From NCBI GenBank assembly GCA_022768785.1, contig JALELI010000053.1:1-35634 (forward strand): 35,634 bases of DNA. The letters run 5' to 3'. Below are positions 1 through 7,746 of this stretch, in pieces; positions within the stretch are counted from its first letter, which is position 1, and the number at the start of each line of letters is the position of its first letter. Made by a program: the position numbers and the translations under genes. The DNA comes from Arcanobacterium sp. GTDB lineage: Bacteria; Actinomycetota; Actinomycetes; Actinomycetales; Actinomycetaceae. The notes below the pieces were generated by a model, which was not told where the DNA came from, ran no database searches, and saw nothing but the letters and a program-made list of their open reading frames with translations.

Positions 1-735
1 CGTGCCGAGGTTCATGGCTGGTGATCCGATAAAGCCTGCCACAAACATGTTGGCTGGCTTGGTGAACATCTCATCTGGGCTCGCCACCTGCTGGAGCACA
101 CCGGCATTGAGCACGGCGATCCGATCACCCATGGTAAGAGCTTCCGTCTGATCGTGGGTCACATAGAGAGTGGTGACGCCGAGTTCCCGCTGCAAGGAAG
201 CGATCTGGGTGCGGGTTTGCACGCGCAGTTTAGCGTCTAGGTTGGAAAGCGGCTCGTCCATGAGGAACACCTGTGGCTGGCGCACGATTGCACGGCCCAT
301 AGCCACGCGCTGCCGCTGGCCGCCAGAGAGGGCCTTTGGCTTACGATCGAGATATTCAGTGAGCCCGAGAGTAGCCGCTGCTTTCTCTACGCGCTCGCGG
401 ATCTGAGCTTTATCAACGCCGGCAATCTTGAGGGCGAAGCCCATGTTATCTGCCACCGTCATGTGCGGATAGAGAGCATAGTTCTGGAAAACCATAGCGA
501 TGTCGCGGTCTTTCGGGGAGACGTCTGTAACATCGCGATCCCCAATGTAGATATGGCCGGAGTTTACATCTTCCAGGCCGGCCAACATACGCAAAGATGT
601 GGATTTGCCACAACCAGAGGGGCCAACGAGCACGAGAAACTCGCCGTCTTTAATCTCTAGATTGAGCTGATCAACGGCGGGAGTGGTAGCTCCGGGATAC
701 ACGCGTGAGGCGTGATCAAAGGTAACTGTAGCCAT
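1..735 (-). CDS. ABC transporter ATP-binding protein, MalK/UgpC type (3' part missing)
   Basis: ATPase subunit of a carbohydrate-type ABC importer; it would power uptake by a membrane permease pair with a binding protein. The visible 245 residues hold a complete nucleotide-binding core: Walker [10 protein letters not shown] (38-46), Q-loop Q84, signature LSGGQRQR (136-143), Walker B VFLMDE (156-161), D-loop SNLD and switch His194 (VTHDQ). The C-terminal TOBE/regulatory domain typical of MalK, UgpC and MsmX proteins (about 360-380 aa) lies beyond the window edge. Start ATG at 735 has GGAAGG about 10 nt upstream. In this family one ATPase often serves several importers, so the substrate cannot be told. 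Its promoter shares a 250-bp divergent spacer with the kinase gene. Confidence 0.95.
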   Translation of the reverse strand, partial: MATVTFDHASRVYPGATTPAVDQLNLEIKDGEFLVLVGPSGCGKSTSLRMLAGLEDVNSGHIYIGDRDVTDVSPKDRDIAMVFQNYALYPHMTVADNMGFALKIAGVDKAQIRERVEKAAATLGLTEYLDRKPKALSGGQRQRVAMGRAIVRQPQVFLMDEPLSNLDAKLRVQTRTQIASLQRELGVTTLYVTHDQTEALTMGDRIAVLNAGVLQQVASPDEMFTKPANMFVAGFIGSPAMNLGT

Positions 736-785
736 TGTTAAATTCCTTCCACCGGCAGGTACGTGCCGGACGATCCGAGTGAAAG

Positions 786-799
786 TTGCCGTGTGGCAA
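786..799. promoter_or_regulatory. short inverted repeat in divergent ABC/kinase spacer
   Basis: TTGCC-GTGT-GGCAA, a perfect 5-bp inverted repeat in the spacer between the ABC ATPase (-) and the kinase (+), about 50 bp before the ATPase start. It could be an operator for a sugar regulator or chance; seen in sequence, function inferred. Confidence 0.3.
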
Positions 800-985
800 G
801 TATTCAGTTCAGGGCGCTATGCGTTGTACCGAGTGCGAGCGCTAGAGATAAGTGTACTCGATCACAGCTGAAAAACTAAGCAGTTTGTGCAGATTTTTGA
901 TCGAAAATTTCCTGGAGCGGGCCGATAGGATAAGAGCTATCTCAAGGGACTCTAAATTCAGGAAAAGATGAGGGGGTGAGTGGCG

Positions 986-3001
986 GTGCGCAGCGTGGGC
1001 GGATACCAGCTGATCCGGCAGATTGGTTGGGGTGGCATGAGCACGGTATATGAGGCTGTGAATGACGGCGGAGATCACGTGGCGCTCAAGCTGCTGCACC
1101 CCTCTTTGGCCGCCGATGAAACACTGCGGCTGCGGCTTCAAAGAGAAGTGGCGGTGCTGCGCAGAGTACGCAGCCCATATGTGGCAGAGGTGATCGATGC
1201 AGAGATAGAGGCTGTTGAACCGTTTATCGTCACCGAACTTGTGCACGGCCTTACCCTTGAAAAAGATGTTGCAAAAAATGGGATATACACAGAGGAAGAT
1301 CTGCTCTATCTCGGAGAGCAGCTGGGCCAAGCGCTGCGAGCTGTGCACCAGGCGGGGGTGCTCCACCGAGACCTCAAGCCCTCAAACGTGATGATTCAAG
1401 AGAAAAAGCCAATTCTCATTGATTTTGGCATAGCGCAGGCCGAAAATGATTCTCGGCTCACACAGCAGGGAATGCTAGCGCTCACTCCAGGCTATTGCGA
1501 TCCGTTAGTGCTGAGTGGTGCCGCGCCTAATGAAGCTGCAGATTGGTGGGCGTTATCAGCGGTGCTCGCTTTTGCTGCCACAGGAGAGCCGCCGTTCGGT
1601 GTGGGCAGTTCTTCCGCAGTGATGGCGCGCGTATTGCAAGGAGCTCCAAACCTTCCAGACCTCGATCCTGAGATTGCAGCTGCGTTTGAGCTGGCACTAG
1701 CGCGTGATCCTCGCCGCCGCATCAGCTTCGAGCAGCTCCTTGAAGTGATTCGTACCCCTGATTCAGCTTCATTGCCTACTCTCACAGCGCGTGATGCCGG
1801 CATGTTTACTGGCCCTACGCTTGTGGCCTCTTCACCCGCTAGCTCTGCACCTGCTGGAGCTACGCAGGTGATAAACGCGGCGCTATCTGGTTCTGGTGGG
1901 GCTATATCGGGCTATGGTGAAGCCTTGGAGAGCCGGGGGCGGGGAAATAGCGATGTGGGAACTGTAGCGCCCGAGAATTCTGATGAGAGCGCAGCTCCAG
2001 AGGCTGTACATGAGGTGCCTTATGGGGAGTGCTATAGAGGCAAGGAAAGCTATGGCGCTGATGGGGAAAACTCCCAGAAAAGCGCTCACAGTGTGTACGG
2101 TAGGTATGCTCCTGGAAGTGCGGAGGGTTCCACAGAAATTCTGCTTTCGCAAAGGCAGTTGAATGGCGCTGCCCCTACAGTGTTTGCACAGGCTGCTTCG
2201 GGGCCTACTCCGATGCCCACATTAGTGGCGCCGAGATCGGCTTTCTTGGCAGGTTCTGCGGGAGAGCAAGCTCTTAGTAGCAGTGCTGAGGTGCGTGACG
2301 GCGCAGGAGTAGCTGGGGGTGCTTCTTTCGGCACCTCTGACGCATACGCCGAGCAGCCACTGCCGGAATGGGTGCAGTTGCCGCATTCTGCACATCTCTT
2401 TTCGCTGGTGATGTGGTGTGCGATTGCGATCCTAGGTGGGCGTTTGCCGGTGTTTGCGTTGCTCATATTTGGGTTGTGCGTGTGGGGATTAGATACGTTA
2501 GGAACCTCAATGAGCGTGGTGCGGGAACGGCGCTTAAAGGCCGGGATCCCGAGGATTGCAGATACCACGGTGGCAATTGTGCGGCTGCCAATTTCTCTAC
2601 TCGGTGCGGCGCTGCGCACGGGGGTGCTTTTTGCGGCGGTATGCGGCGCAGCCTATGGAATACTGTGGCTCGGTGTGCAGTGGCATATGCGCGTTGTTGC
2701 CGCTCAGACAGCAGATGGGAGTGTGGAGCCATCTGCTGTGGTTGTGTCTCCCGTGAGTGCGGCTGTAGCTGTGGCTGCCATCTGTGCGGTGATATGGCTC
2801 TTTCCTTCCACGAAACGGGCGCGTTTAGGAGTGCGGTATTTGGCGGGGAAGAGAGCGGAGCAACGGGGTGCTCGGTGGCTGTGGATTGCAATGGCTGTTG
2901 TAGTGCTTGGTGTGGTATGTGGTTTTTTTGCCGCGGGAGAGGGCTTTAATAAGGTGGACTTTTCGCCACTCGATAGCGCATTTAGTTTTTTCATCTACTA
3001 G
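986..3001 (+). CDS. membrane-anchored Ser/Thr protein kinase
   Basis: Hanks-type kinase (671 aa). N-terminal kinase domain (about 5-260): glycine loop GWGGMS (14-19), ATP lysine in ALKLL (K35), catalytic loop HRDLKPSN (127-134), DFG (146-148). The activation-loop end reads TPGYCDPLV, so the usual Glu of the APE motif is not at its normal place. A low-complexity Ser/Ala/Gly/Glu linker (about 270-460) follows, then several hydrophobic segments in the last 200 residues, giving a polytopic C-terminal membrane region instead of the PASTA ectodomain of PknB. Start: GTG 986 is preferred because AGGGGGTGA (971-979), close to a perfect Shine-Dalgarno, sits 9 nt away; GTG 980 would be only 3 nt from it. 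A DsbA-like gene follows 48 bp downstream. The target is unknown; it may respond to envelope signals. Confidence 0.9.
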   Translation: MRSVGGYQLIRQIGWGGMSTVYEAVNDGGDHVALKLLHPSLAADETLRLRLQREVAVLRRVRSPYVAEVIDAEIEAVEPFIVTELVHGLTLEKDVAKNGIYTEEDLLYLGEQLGQALRAVHQAGVLHRDLKPSNVMIQEKKPILIDFGIAQAENDSRLTQQGMLALTPGYCDPLVLSGAAPNEAADWWALSAVLAFAATGEPPFGVGSSSAVMARVLQGAPNLPDLDPEIAAAFELALARDPRRRISFEQLLEVIRTPDSASLPTLTARDAGMFTGPTLVASSPASSAPAGATQVINAALSGSGGAISGYGEALESRGRGNSDVGTVAPENSDESAAPEAVHEVPYGECYRGKESYGADGENSQKSAHSVYGRYAPGSAEGSTEILLSQRQLNGAAPTVFAQAASGPTPMPTLVAPRSAFLAGSAGEQALSSSAEVRDGAGVAGGASFGTSDAYAEQPLPEWVQLPHSAHLFSLVMWCAIAILGGRLPVFALLIFGLCVWGLDTLGTSMSVVRERRLKAGIPRIADTTVAIVRLPISLLGAALRTGVLFAAVCGAAYGILWLGVQWHMRVVAAQTADGSVEPSAVVVSPVSAAVAVAAICAVIWLFPSTKRARLGVRYLAGKRAEQRGARWLWIAMAVVVLGVVCGFFAAGEGFNKVDFSPLDSAFSFFIY

Positions 3002-3049
3002 GATTGATCGCTGAAGGTATTTATCTGGTGAGGGATAAGGAATAGAAGT

Positions 3050-3901
3050 ATGGCATCGAAGCAGGCGCCCGGCACGAGCGCGGCAAAGCTCACAAAAACT
3101 GAGCGTGCGGCGCAGCGGCAAGAAAAAGCACGTATTCTGCGTGAGCAAGAAGCGAAGCGGCGCTCACGCAACAGAACTGTGATCATCTCTGCCTGTGTGG
3201 TGGCCATCGTTGTGATCGCCTTTGTGGTGGTGAAGTTAGTGTCGAGTTCCGGAGCTGTGGCACAGGCGAAAAATGTGACGCCCAGCTACGGTATCGCCGT
3301 CACTGCTCAAGGCGCAGCCACTACTGCTACGAAATCTGGAGTACCCACTATTCAGATCTTTGAAGATCCCACGTGCCCCCACTGTGTGGAGTTCCATTCG
3401 GCTTCGAAAGATGCTTTTGCACGGCACATTGCTGCTGGAGATATCAACGTGGTGTATCAGCCTGTGGCAATCGGGCCGATCGGGCCACAGTATATCGATC
3501 AAGGTAACTGGGGTGTGGCCGCAGAATTTTATGTAGCCACCCACGCCCCACAGCAGTTTGGGGCCTTCCACGATGTGCTTATGGATCACTCCAAGGGGCT
3601 CTTTGCGCTCATCAGCAAAGTGGCAACCGAAGGTAAAGGTGATTTGCCAGGGAAAGAGCAGATCAAGGCGTACGCGCAGCAAGCCGGAGTTCCTGCAGAT
3701 GTGGCAGACGGCATGGTGCGAGCATTGGGAGCCCCGGAGTGGAATAACTATCTGAAGAAGGTATTACAGGGATTCCGCAGTGCTGGAGCCACTGGAACTC
3801 CCACAGTGATGGTGGACGGTAAGATCGTAGAGAACTATGGCAACACTAATGCGGCGATTGCCACATGGTTAGATCAAGTGGCCACTGGCAAAGTGAAGTG
3901 A
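3050..3901 (+). CDS. membrane-anchored DsbA-like thiol-disulfide oxidoreductase
   Basis: Extracytoplasmic thioredoxin-fold protein (283 aa), expected to form or shuffle disulfides in exported proteins. Residues 1-42 are a highly charged cytoplasmic head, 43-64 one membrane helix, and the rest is external. Active site CPHC (C109-C112) within EDPTCPHCVEF; cis-proline loop GTPTVMV with T250-P251. The CPHC dipeptide is that of DsbA and of Actinomyces/Corynebacterium MdbA, which folds pilins; this context is attractive because a pilus operon lies 9 kb downstream, but MdbA identity is not proven. Start ATG 3050 has a weak AGGAAT upstream. The gene directly follows the kinase and may be co-transcribed. 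Confidence 0.9.
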   Translation: MASKQAPGTSAAKLTKTERAAQRQEKARILREQEAKRRSRNRTVIISACVVAIVVIAFVVVKLVSSSGAVAQAKNVTPSYGIAVTAQGAATTATKSGVPTIQIFEDPTCPHCVEFHSASKDAFARHIAAGDINVVYQPVAIGPIGPQYIDQGNWGVAAEFYVATHAPQQFGAFHDVLMDHSKGLFALISKVATEGKGDLPGKEQIKAYAQQAGVPADVADGMVRALGAPEWNNYLKKVLQGFRSAGATGTPTVMVDGKIVENYGNTNAAIATWLDQVATGKVK

Positions 3902-3940
3902 TGCTGTGGCATGATTAGCGAGCAGCCTTTTGGTTGCCAG

Positions 3941-4013
3941 GCCTCTTTAGCTCAGTTGGTAGAGCACTCGCCTTGTAAGCGAGCGGTCGCGAGTTCGAGT
4001 CTCGCAGGGGGCT
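3941..4013 (+). tRNA. tRNA-Thr (anticodon TGT)
   Basis: Full cloverleaf: acceptor GCCTCTT/AGGGGGC (with G-T pairs), D-arm with AGCTCAGTTGGTAGAG, anticodon stem CTCGC/GCGAG around loop CTTGTAA (TGT at 3974-3976), T-loop TTCGAGT. CCA is not encoded. Confidence 0.97.
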
Positions 4014-4088
4014 CGATGCACACAGGCAGTTTGTGCAACAGCAGAATTACGCTGCTAGTGGTATACACTGCTGAGTGAGCGTCAGCGA

Positions 4089-4173
4089 GGGGCATTCGCC
4101 TAGCGGCCTATGGCGCACGCTTGGAAAGCGTGTTGGGTTCACGCCCTCGGGGGTTCAAATCCCCCATGCCCCG
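4089..4173 (+). tRNA. tRNA-Ser (anticodon GGA)
   Basis: Class II tRNA with a long variable arm. Acceptor GGGGCAT/ATGCCCC pairs perfectly; anticodon stem CACGC/GCGTG with loop TTGGAAA (GGA at 4123-4125); T-loop TTCAAAT. The SRP RNA begins about 2 nt after it, so the two are probably processed from one transcript. Confidence 0.97.
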
Positions 4174-4175
4174 CA

Positions 4176-4260
4176 GCTCCTCACGTGGCGCTATCTGACG
4201 GAATCCCCCAGGGCAGGAATGCAGCAAGGGCACGGCAGCTCTAGCGGGTGCGTGGGGAGC
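4176..4260 (+). ncRNA. ffs: signal recognition particle RNA, small bacterial type (4.5S-like)
   Basis: RNA scaffold of the SRP that binds Ffh and targets membrane proteins to the translocon. The hallmark asymmetric loop and tetraloop region is visible: GGGCAGGAATGCAGCAAGG at 4211-4229 matches the conserved GGCAGGAA...CAGCAAGG signature. The outer helix closes GCTCC (4176-4180) with GGAGC (4256-4260) and a short T run (CTTTT) follows at 4261. At about 85 nt it is the Alu-less small form usual in actinobacteria. Confidence 0.95.
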
Positions 4261-4265
4261 CTTTT

Positions 4266-4657
4266 ACATATTGCGGCTGCTATTCGTCTTTAGCCCCTAT
4301 TGGTTGCTATTCCAATTTTCACCGTGTACAACGGGGCCGCCGAGGATCGGTATCGGTGCTAGCAGTGGATTTTCACTATGTGCAACGAGCTCACCTGCCT
4401 TACGTAGCACCCTGGGTATGGTGAGGGTCAGCCTCACAGATCAAGACTCATATTCAGACGAAACAGCCCCTGGTGCGGTGAGGCTCAGCATAAAGAGCAT
4501 AGGAGACGCTGAGGGTTAGCCCCCCCCCTGGGGGAGAGGGTTAGCCTCGGGGGCGCGATGAGGCTATTCACCCAATGCGATATTCGTCATAGTTGTGCGA
4601 TGGCAGCGTAGCTCAACGTGGCTCATGCCTGGGGCGGCATCATGCCTAGGGCTCACA
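4266..4657. other. gene-free interval with a family of short TGAGGNTNAGC repeats
   Basis: About 390 bp between the SRP RNA and the 3' end of the MFS locus without a convincing gene on either strand. Four related elements are present: GTGAGGGTCAGCCTCAC (4421-4437, perfect 6-bp arms), GTGAGGCTCAGC (4478-4489), GCTGAGGGTTAGC (4508-4520) and GAGGGTTAGCCTC (4536-4548). A run of eight C then TGGGGG (4521-4534) separates the last two. Confidence 0.6.
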
Positions 4658-6063
4658 TCAGGGTTGGGCTTTAACAGGCACTGCCAGCAAATTATTGGAG
4701 CTGGAGTTTTCCAATCTGCCTTTCTTTTTTTCTAGCCGCTTGTTCATAACTGCCAGTATGAGTGCGCAAGCAGCGCCAACAGCTGCAACTGTGATAGTGA
4801 TCCACAAAATCTGCTGATAGCCCACATACGGGTTGTCTTTATGTGCATCAATCAGCCCTGCCGTCACAGGGTGGCCCCAGAGCACTGAAGCGTAGGCGGC
4901 AAATGATCCAACCGACATTGCCGAACCGGAAATATGCTCTGGAAGATGTAGCTCTGCAATTGGCGCTAAGATCACAGCTTTGCCCATAAAAATTCCGATA
5001 GCCATCACCATGAGCAGCACCATTGAGAGCCACATAGACTTTGAACCAGCTGGCAGAAGCGACACCGTAAAAGCACCTACCGCCGTCACCGTGAGTGAAA
5101 TTCCCAGCATTACGGTGGAAGATTTAAAGACGTAGTCGGCAATGAGGCCAGAGACCAGGCCAGCTAGCACTCCGATCAAGCCAGTATTGAAGATTCCGAA
5201 CGCACCAGCCACGGCATCTGAAGCATGGAATACGAGCTTGATATACGGGGCCGAGAGGTAGATCAAGTTCACGTAGGCCCAGTACAAGCACATGGCGGCA
5301 ATTCCAGCCATCCACACGCGTGGCTTGAGTAAAACATTGACGAGCCCAGCCAGAGCGGCAGCATTTTTGCCGGCTTTCACCTTGCCAATTTGCACACTTT
5401 CGGCAATAGCATTCTTGGGTACGAAGTGTAGTAGTGCAAAGATCAGCGGAATAAGCAGCAGAGCATAGCCGACAGCGAAGCCTCTCAAAATAGTAACGGC
5501 ATTGTGGGGATACAAGCCGATAAACACTAGCACGATGGCGTTCATGCCGAATTCGAGGCCGCGGCGCAGCGTTTCAAGCAGGCCCATAGCCAGGCCACGC
5601 CCGCTGGTTTCTTCATCTTTGGCGATGAATACCACTCCGTTCACAACTGCTGGCCAGCCGATGGCGTCCCAGATTCCCCAGCTTGCCGCGATCACCACCA
5701 TCACGTTGAACGATAGGTCTGGAACCAAGAACAAAATGAGAAAGGTGACGAGCCTCCACGCCGAGAACGCGATGAGGATAGAACGGATTGTGAAACGATT
5801 GTTCACCCACCCTGCAGGCACGTAGAAAAACATGGCGATACCAATCCAGCCCATCAGAATGCCGAACTGTTGAACGCTAATGCAAGTGATTCTGTGAGCG
5901 GAAGCATCAAAGAGCCTTTGAAGGCTTCAAACGACACATACACAAGTTGCCCGGTGAAAGTCACCGTCAAGAATGACTTGAGTTTCCCGTGTTGGAGAAA
6001 TTTTGGGAGACGTGACGTCGGATACGTTTCAGTGTTCATTGAGTGCACTTTCGTAATGATCAC
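4658..6063 (-). pseudogene. MFS transporter, interrupted by a frameshift
   Basis: Major facilitator permease split in two frames. The 5' part (6063 or, preferably, ATG 6039, to 5854) encodes the N-terminus and first helix and stops at TGA. The 3' part (5854-4658, 398 aa) carries about 11 hydrophobic segments and begins at an ATG overlapping that TGA (TGATG). In the second frame the residues just before that ATG read VQQFGILMGW, exactly the loop and helix 2 expected in MFS proteins, so a one-base shift between about 5875 and 5890 would restore one protein of about 460 aa. It is therefore a frameshifted gene, a sequencing error, or a rare split or frameshift-decoded gene. Position after a glycerophosphodiesterase gene on the same strand suggests uptake of an organophosphate or related nutrient; substrate not proven. 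Confidence 0.7.
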
Positions 6064-6080
6064 TATCGCTGTGATAGTGA
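6060..6080. promoter_or_regulatory. palindromic operator candidate upstream of MFS gene
   Basis: TCACTATC-GCTGT-GATAGTGA, a perfect 8-bp inverted repeat with 5-nt spacer, 21-41 bp before ATG 6039 and overlapping the alternative GTG 6063. Its place argues for the ATG start and for repressor control of the transporter. Function inferred. Confidence 0.55.
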
Positions 6081-6186
6081 GATTTATCGTGAAAAAGCCC
6101 AGCGCGAACCATCAGATTCGGTGAATGTTGGGTTTGGCGTTTCTGCAGCTCGCGAGAGCGAGAAACTAAGCGGTAAAGACGTGAGA

Positions 6187-6918
6187 TCACTTCACAAATT
6201 CTTGGGCCACATCGGTGAACACTCCGGTGGCTCCCCAGTTGAATAGCTCGTTTGCGCGGGCTTTGCTATTAACCGTCCATACATTGACGCCAAAACCAGC
6301 ATCGCGGAAAGCGGCTACTTTTTCAGGGGTGAGCCCGGTATTTTCAGGGTGAATGTAGGTGGCACCCACGAGTTCGAGCAGAGATCTCCAATCTGGCCAT
6401 AGGTTATCAGCCACGAAAAGTGCACCAATCGCAATGTCGGGGCGCGCCTCGTGCACATGGTGCAGCAGCAAGTGGTTAAAGCTCGAGATGATCACTTCCC
6501 GCTCCGGGCTGAGGCGATCCAGCTCGCTCAGCGTATTCTCCACTAGTTGCAATGAGGTGGCTTTGCCGCGCTCATTAGATTTGAGCTCGATATTGGCATT
6601 GAGCCCAGTTTCATTCATCAGATCAACTAGTTGATGCAAAGTGGGCATCGGCTCGCCTTTGTAGCTACGTGAAAACCAGGAGCCAGCATCAATCGAGGGG
6701 AGATCGGCCGCCGTCAAATCATAAAAATATCCAGAGCGGTTTGTGGTGCGATCGAGAAGTGTATCGTGAATAATCACTGGTGTGCCATCGCCGAGGATAT
6801 CTACATCAGTCTCTATCCATTTCAGCCCATGCTCTGCGGCAAGGCGAAAAGCAGAAAGGGTATTTTCTGGAGCTAATGTATTGAGCCCGCGGTGGGCAAT
6901 GGCCTCTCGAGCAAACAT
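6187..6918 (-). CDS. glycerophosphodiester phosphodiesterase
   Basis: GDPD-family TIM barrel (243 aa) that hydrolyses glycerophosphodiesters to glycerol-3-phosphate and an alcohol. Active-site residues are in order: HRG (9-11), PENT (17-20), metal ligands in ETD (E36, D38) and the general acid/base in IIHD (H51, D52). The C-terminal pattern VNVWTVN is also typical. No signal peptide, so cytoplasmic like UgpQ. Start ATG 6918 with GAGGAAAA about 7 nt upstream. The MFS transporter lies about 150 bp downstream on the same strand and may bring in the substrate. The spacer between the two holds the palindrome at 6060-6080. Confidence 0.95.
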   Translation of the reverse strand: MFAREAIAHRGLNTLAPENTLSAFRLAAEHGLKWIETDVDILGDGTPVIIHDTLLDRTTNRSGYFYDLTAADLPSIDAGSWFSRSYKGEPMPTLHQLVDLMNETGLNANIELKSNERGKATSLQLVENTLSELDRLSPEREVIISSFNHLLLHHVHEARPDIAIGALFVADNLWPDWRSLLELVGATYIHPENTGLTPEKVAAFRDAGFGVNVWTVNSKARANELFNWGATGVFTDVAQEFVK

Positions 6919-7080
6919 GTATTTTCCTCATCTTTCACATCATCTTTGACGGTTTCTGACCGGATTCAAAATACAGCTTGATGAAAAGAAACGCAGCAGA
7001 ACGGACGATTCAGCACATAAGTGCAGCAGAAGTATCAAGTATGTGCACATGCGTTCACTGCTCCTCAGTAGGCGAGAGCA

Positions 7081-7202
7081 CAGTGGGTAAAACGTCCGAG
7101 AGTGCAGTGGGTAGAAACGTCATAGGCGGATAGGAGGGTGTAGCTCATGAGCAACCGAGGTGACTGCGAGTTGAGAAACGTTATAGGCGAATAGAAGAGT
7201 GT
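7081..7202. repeat. nested imperfect direct repeats
   Basis: Two 28-nt units, 7114-7141 and 7175-7202, agree at 24 positions; all four differences are transitions. A shorter repeat CAGTGGGTA followed by AAACGTC occurs at 7081-7096 and, with one extra G, at 7105-7121. Periods are 61 and 24 bp. Confidence 0.6.
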
Positions 7203-7259
7203 GCAGGTGGAGAAGAACACGTGCACAAACCCAAAAGAACACATGCACAAACCCAAACC

Positions 7260-7297
7260 TGAACTTGGGTTTTCACCCGAGTTCAGTGCTTATTTTT
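7260..7297 (+). terminator. hairpin with T-rich tail, possible terminator
   Basis: TGAACTTGGGT (7260-7270) pairs with ACCCGAGTTCA (7275-7285) over 11 positions (one G-T pair) around loop TTTC; TTATTTTT follows at 7290-7297. An alternative overlapping stem AACCCAA/TTGGGTT (7250-7271) could compete. No gene is seen just upstream on this strand, so it may end an unrecognised small RNA. Confidence 0.45.
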
Positions 7298-7687
7298 GCG
7301 GAAATTCGAAGGGTGATTACGAAACGAACGCGAGTATGCTGGATCGTCACAGCTGAGTACATCCGATTGTGTAGCAGCACGCTGAGCTGCCGCGCAGAGC
7401 GACAAGCTCGGAGAATAGAGGTCTGCCGTCAAGTATGGTGTGTGCAGATCGAGAAGCGGATCGGGCGCGGCGCAAAAGGAAACTCCCGCCGTCAGCATTC
7501 GTGCCGGCGAGCCACCAAGCGCTGGATTCGTGCCCGTGTTGTACATATCACAATTCTAGCCTACTGTGCGGGAGTATGCACATCTGGATAAAGCGTGGAA
7601 TTTTTCGTGCTCATTAAAAGCTGTACGTACTCATCAACGAGCTGGCGAAAGTTGATATAGTGCGGTATCCCAGCTCCAGCCTGCGCA

Positions 7688-7725
7688 TTAGGTGGGCTGG
7701 CAATATTTAGGTGGGCTGGCAATAT
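7688..7725. repeat. perfect 19-bp tandem duplication before exonuclease III
   Basis: TTAGGTGGGCTGGCAATAT occurs twice head to tail (7688-7706, 7707-7725). A degenerate third version, CTAGGCTGGCTATATG, runs into the start codon of the next gene. The unit contains a -10-like CAATAT. Confidence 0.8.
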
Positions 7726-7734
7726 GAAACGCGC

Positions 7735-7746
7735 TAGGCTGGCTAT
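7735..7746 (+). promoter_or_regulatory. -10 box for leaderless exonuclease III transcript
   Basis: TAGGCT at 7735-7740 fits TANNNT and lies exactly at -12 to -7 if transcription starts at the A of ATG 7747. No Shine-Dalgarno is present, consistent with a leaderless mRNA. No clear -35. Confidence 0.6.

Larger units (their letters stand above)
6919..7746. other. repeat-rich region without a convincing gene
   Basis: More than 800 bp between GDPD and exonuclease III. Open frames here have no family resemblance and poor starts. What is visible: nested imperfect direct repeats (7081-7202), two similar GCACAAACCCAA elements (7223-7234 and 7245-7256), a strong hairpin with a T-rich tail (7260-7297), and a perfect 19-bp tandem duplication (7688-7725). 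It may be decayed DNA or hold a small RNA; no function can be assigned. Confidence 0.5.

Noticed and set aside
842-1366. Long open frame antisense to the kinase gene
   Set aside because: Lies wholly opposite the conserved kinase domain and has no family resemblance.
2086-2619. Open frame antisense to the kinase linker
   Set aside because: Product is Ser/Arg/Pro-rich noise typical of the complement of a GC-rich gene.
986-3001. PknB-type kinase with PASTA repeats
   Set aside because: The C-terminal part is a cluster of membrane helices; no PASTA pattern is visible.
7081-7202. CRISPR array
   Set aside because: Only two to three degenerate units with unequal spacing and no cas genes.
7199-7591. 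130-codon open frame in the repeat region
   Set aside because: No start signal, runs through the hairpin and repeats, and the Arg/Cys-rich product matches nothing.
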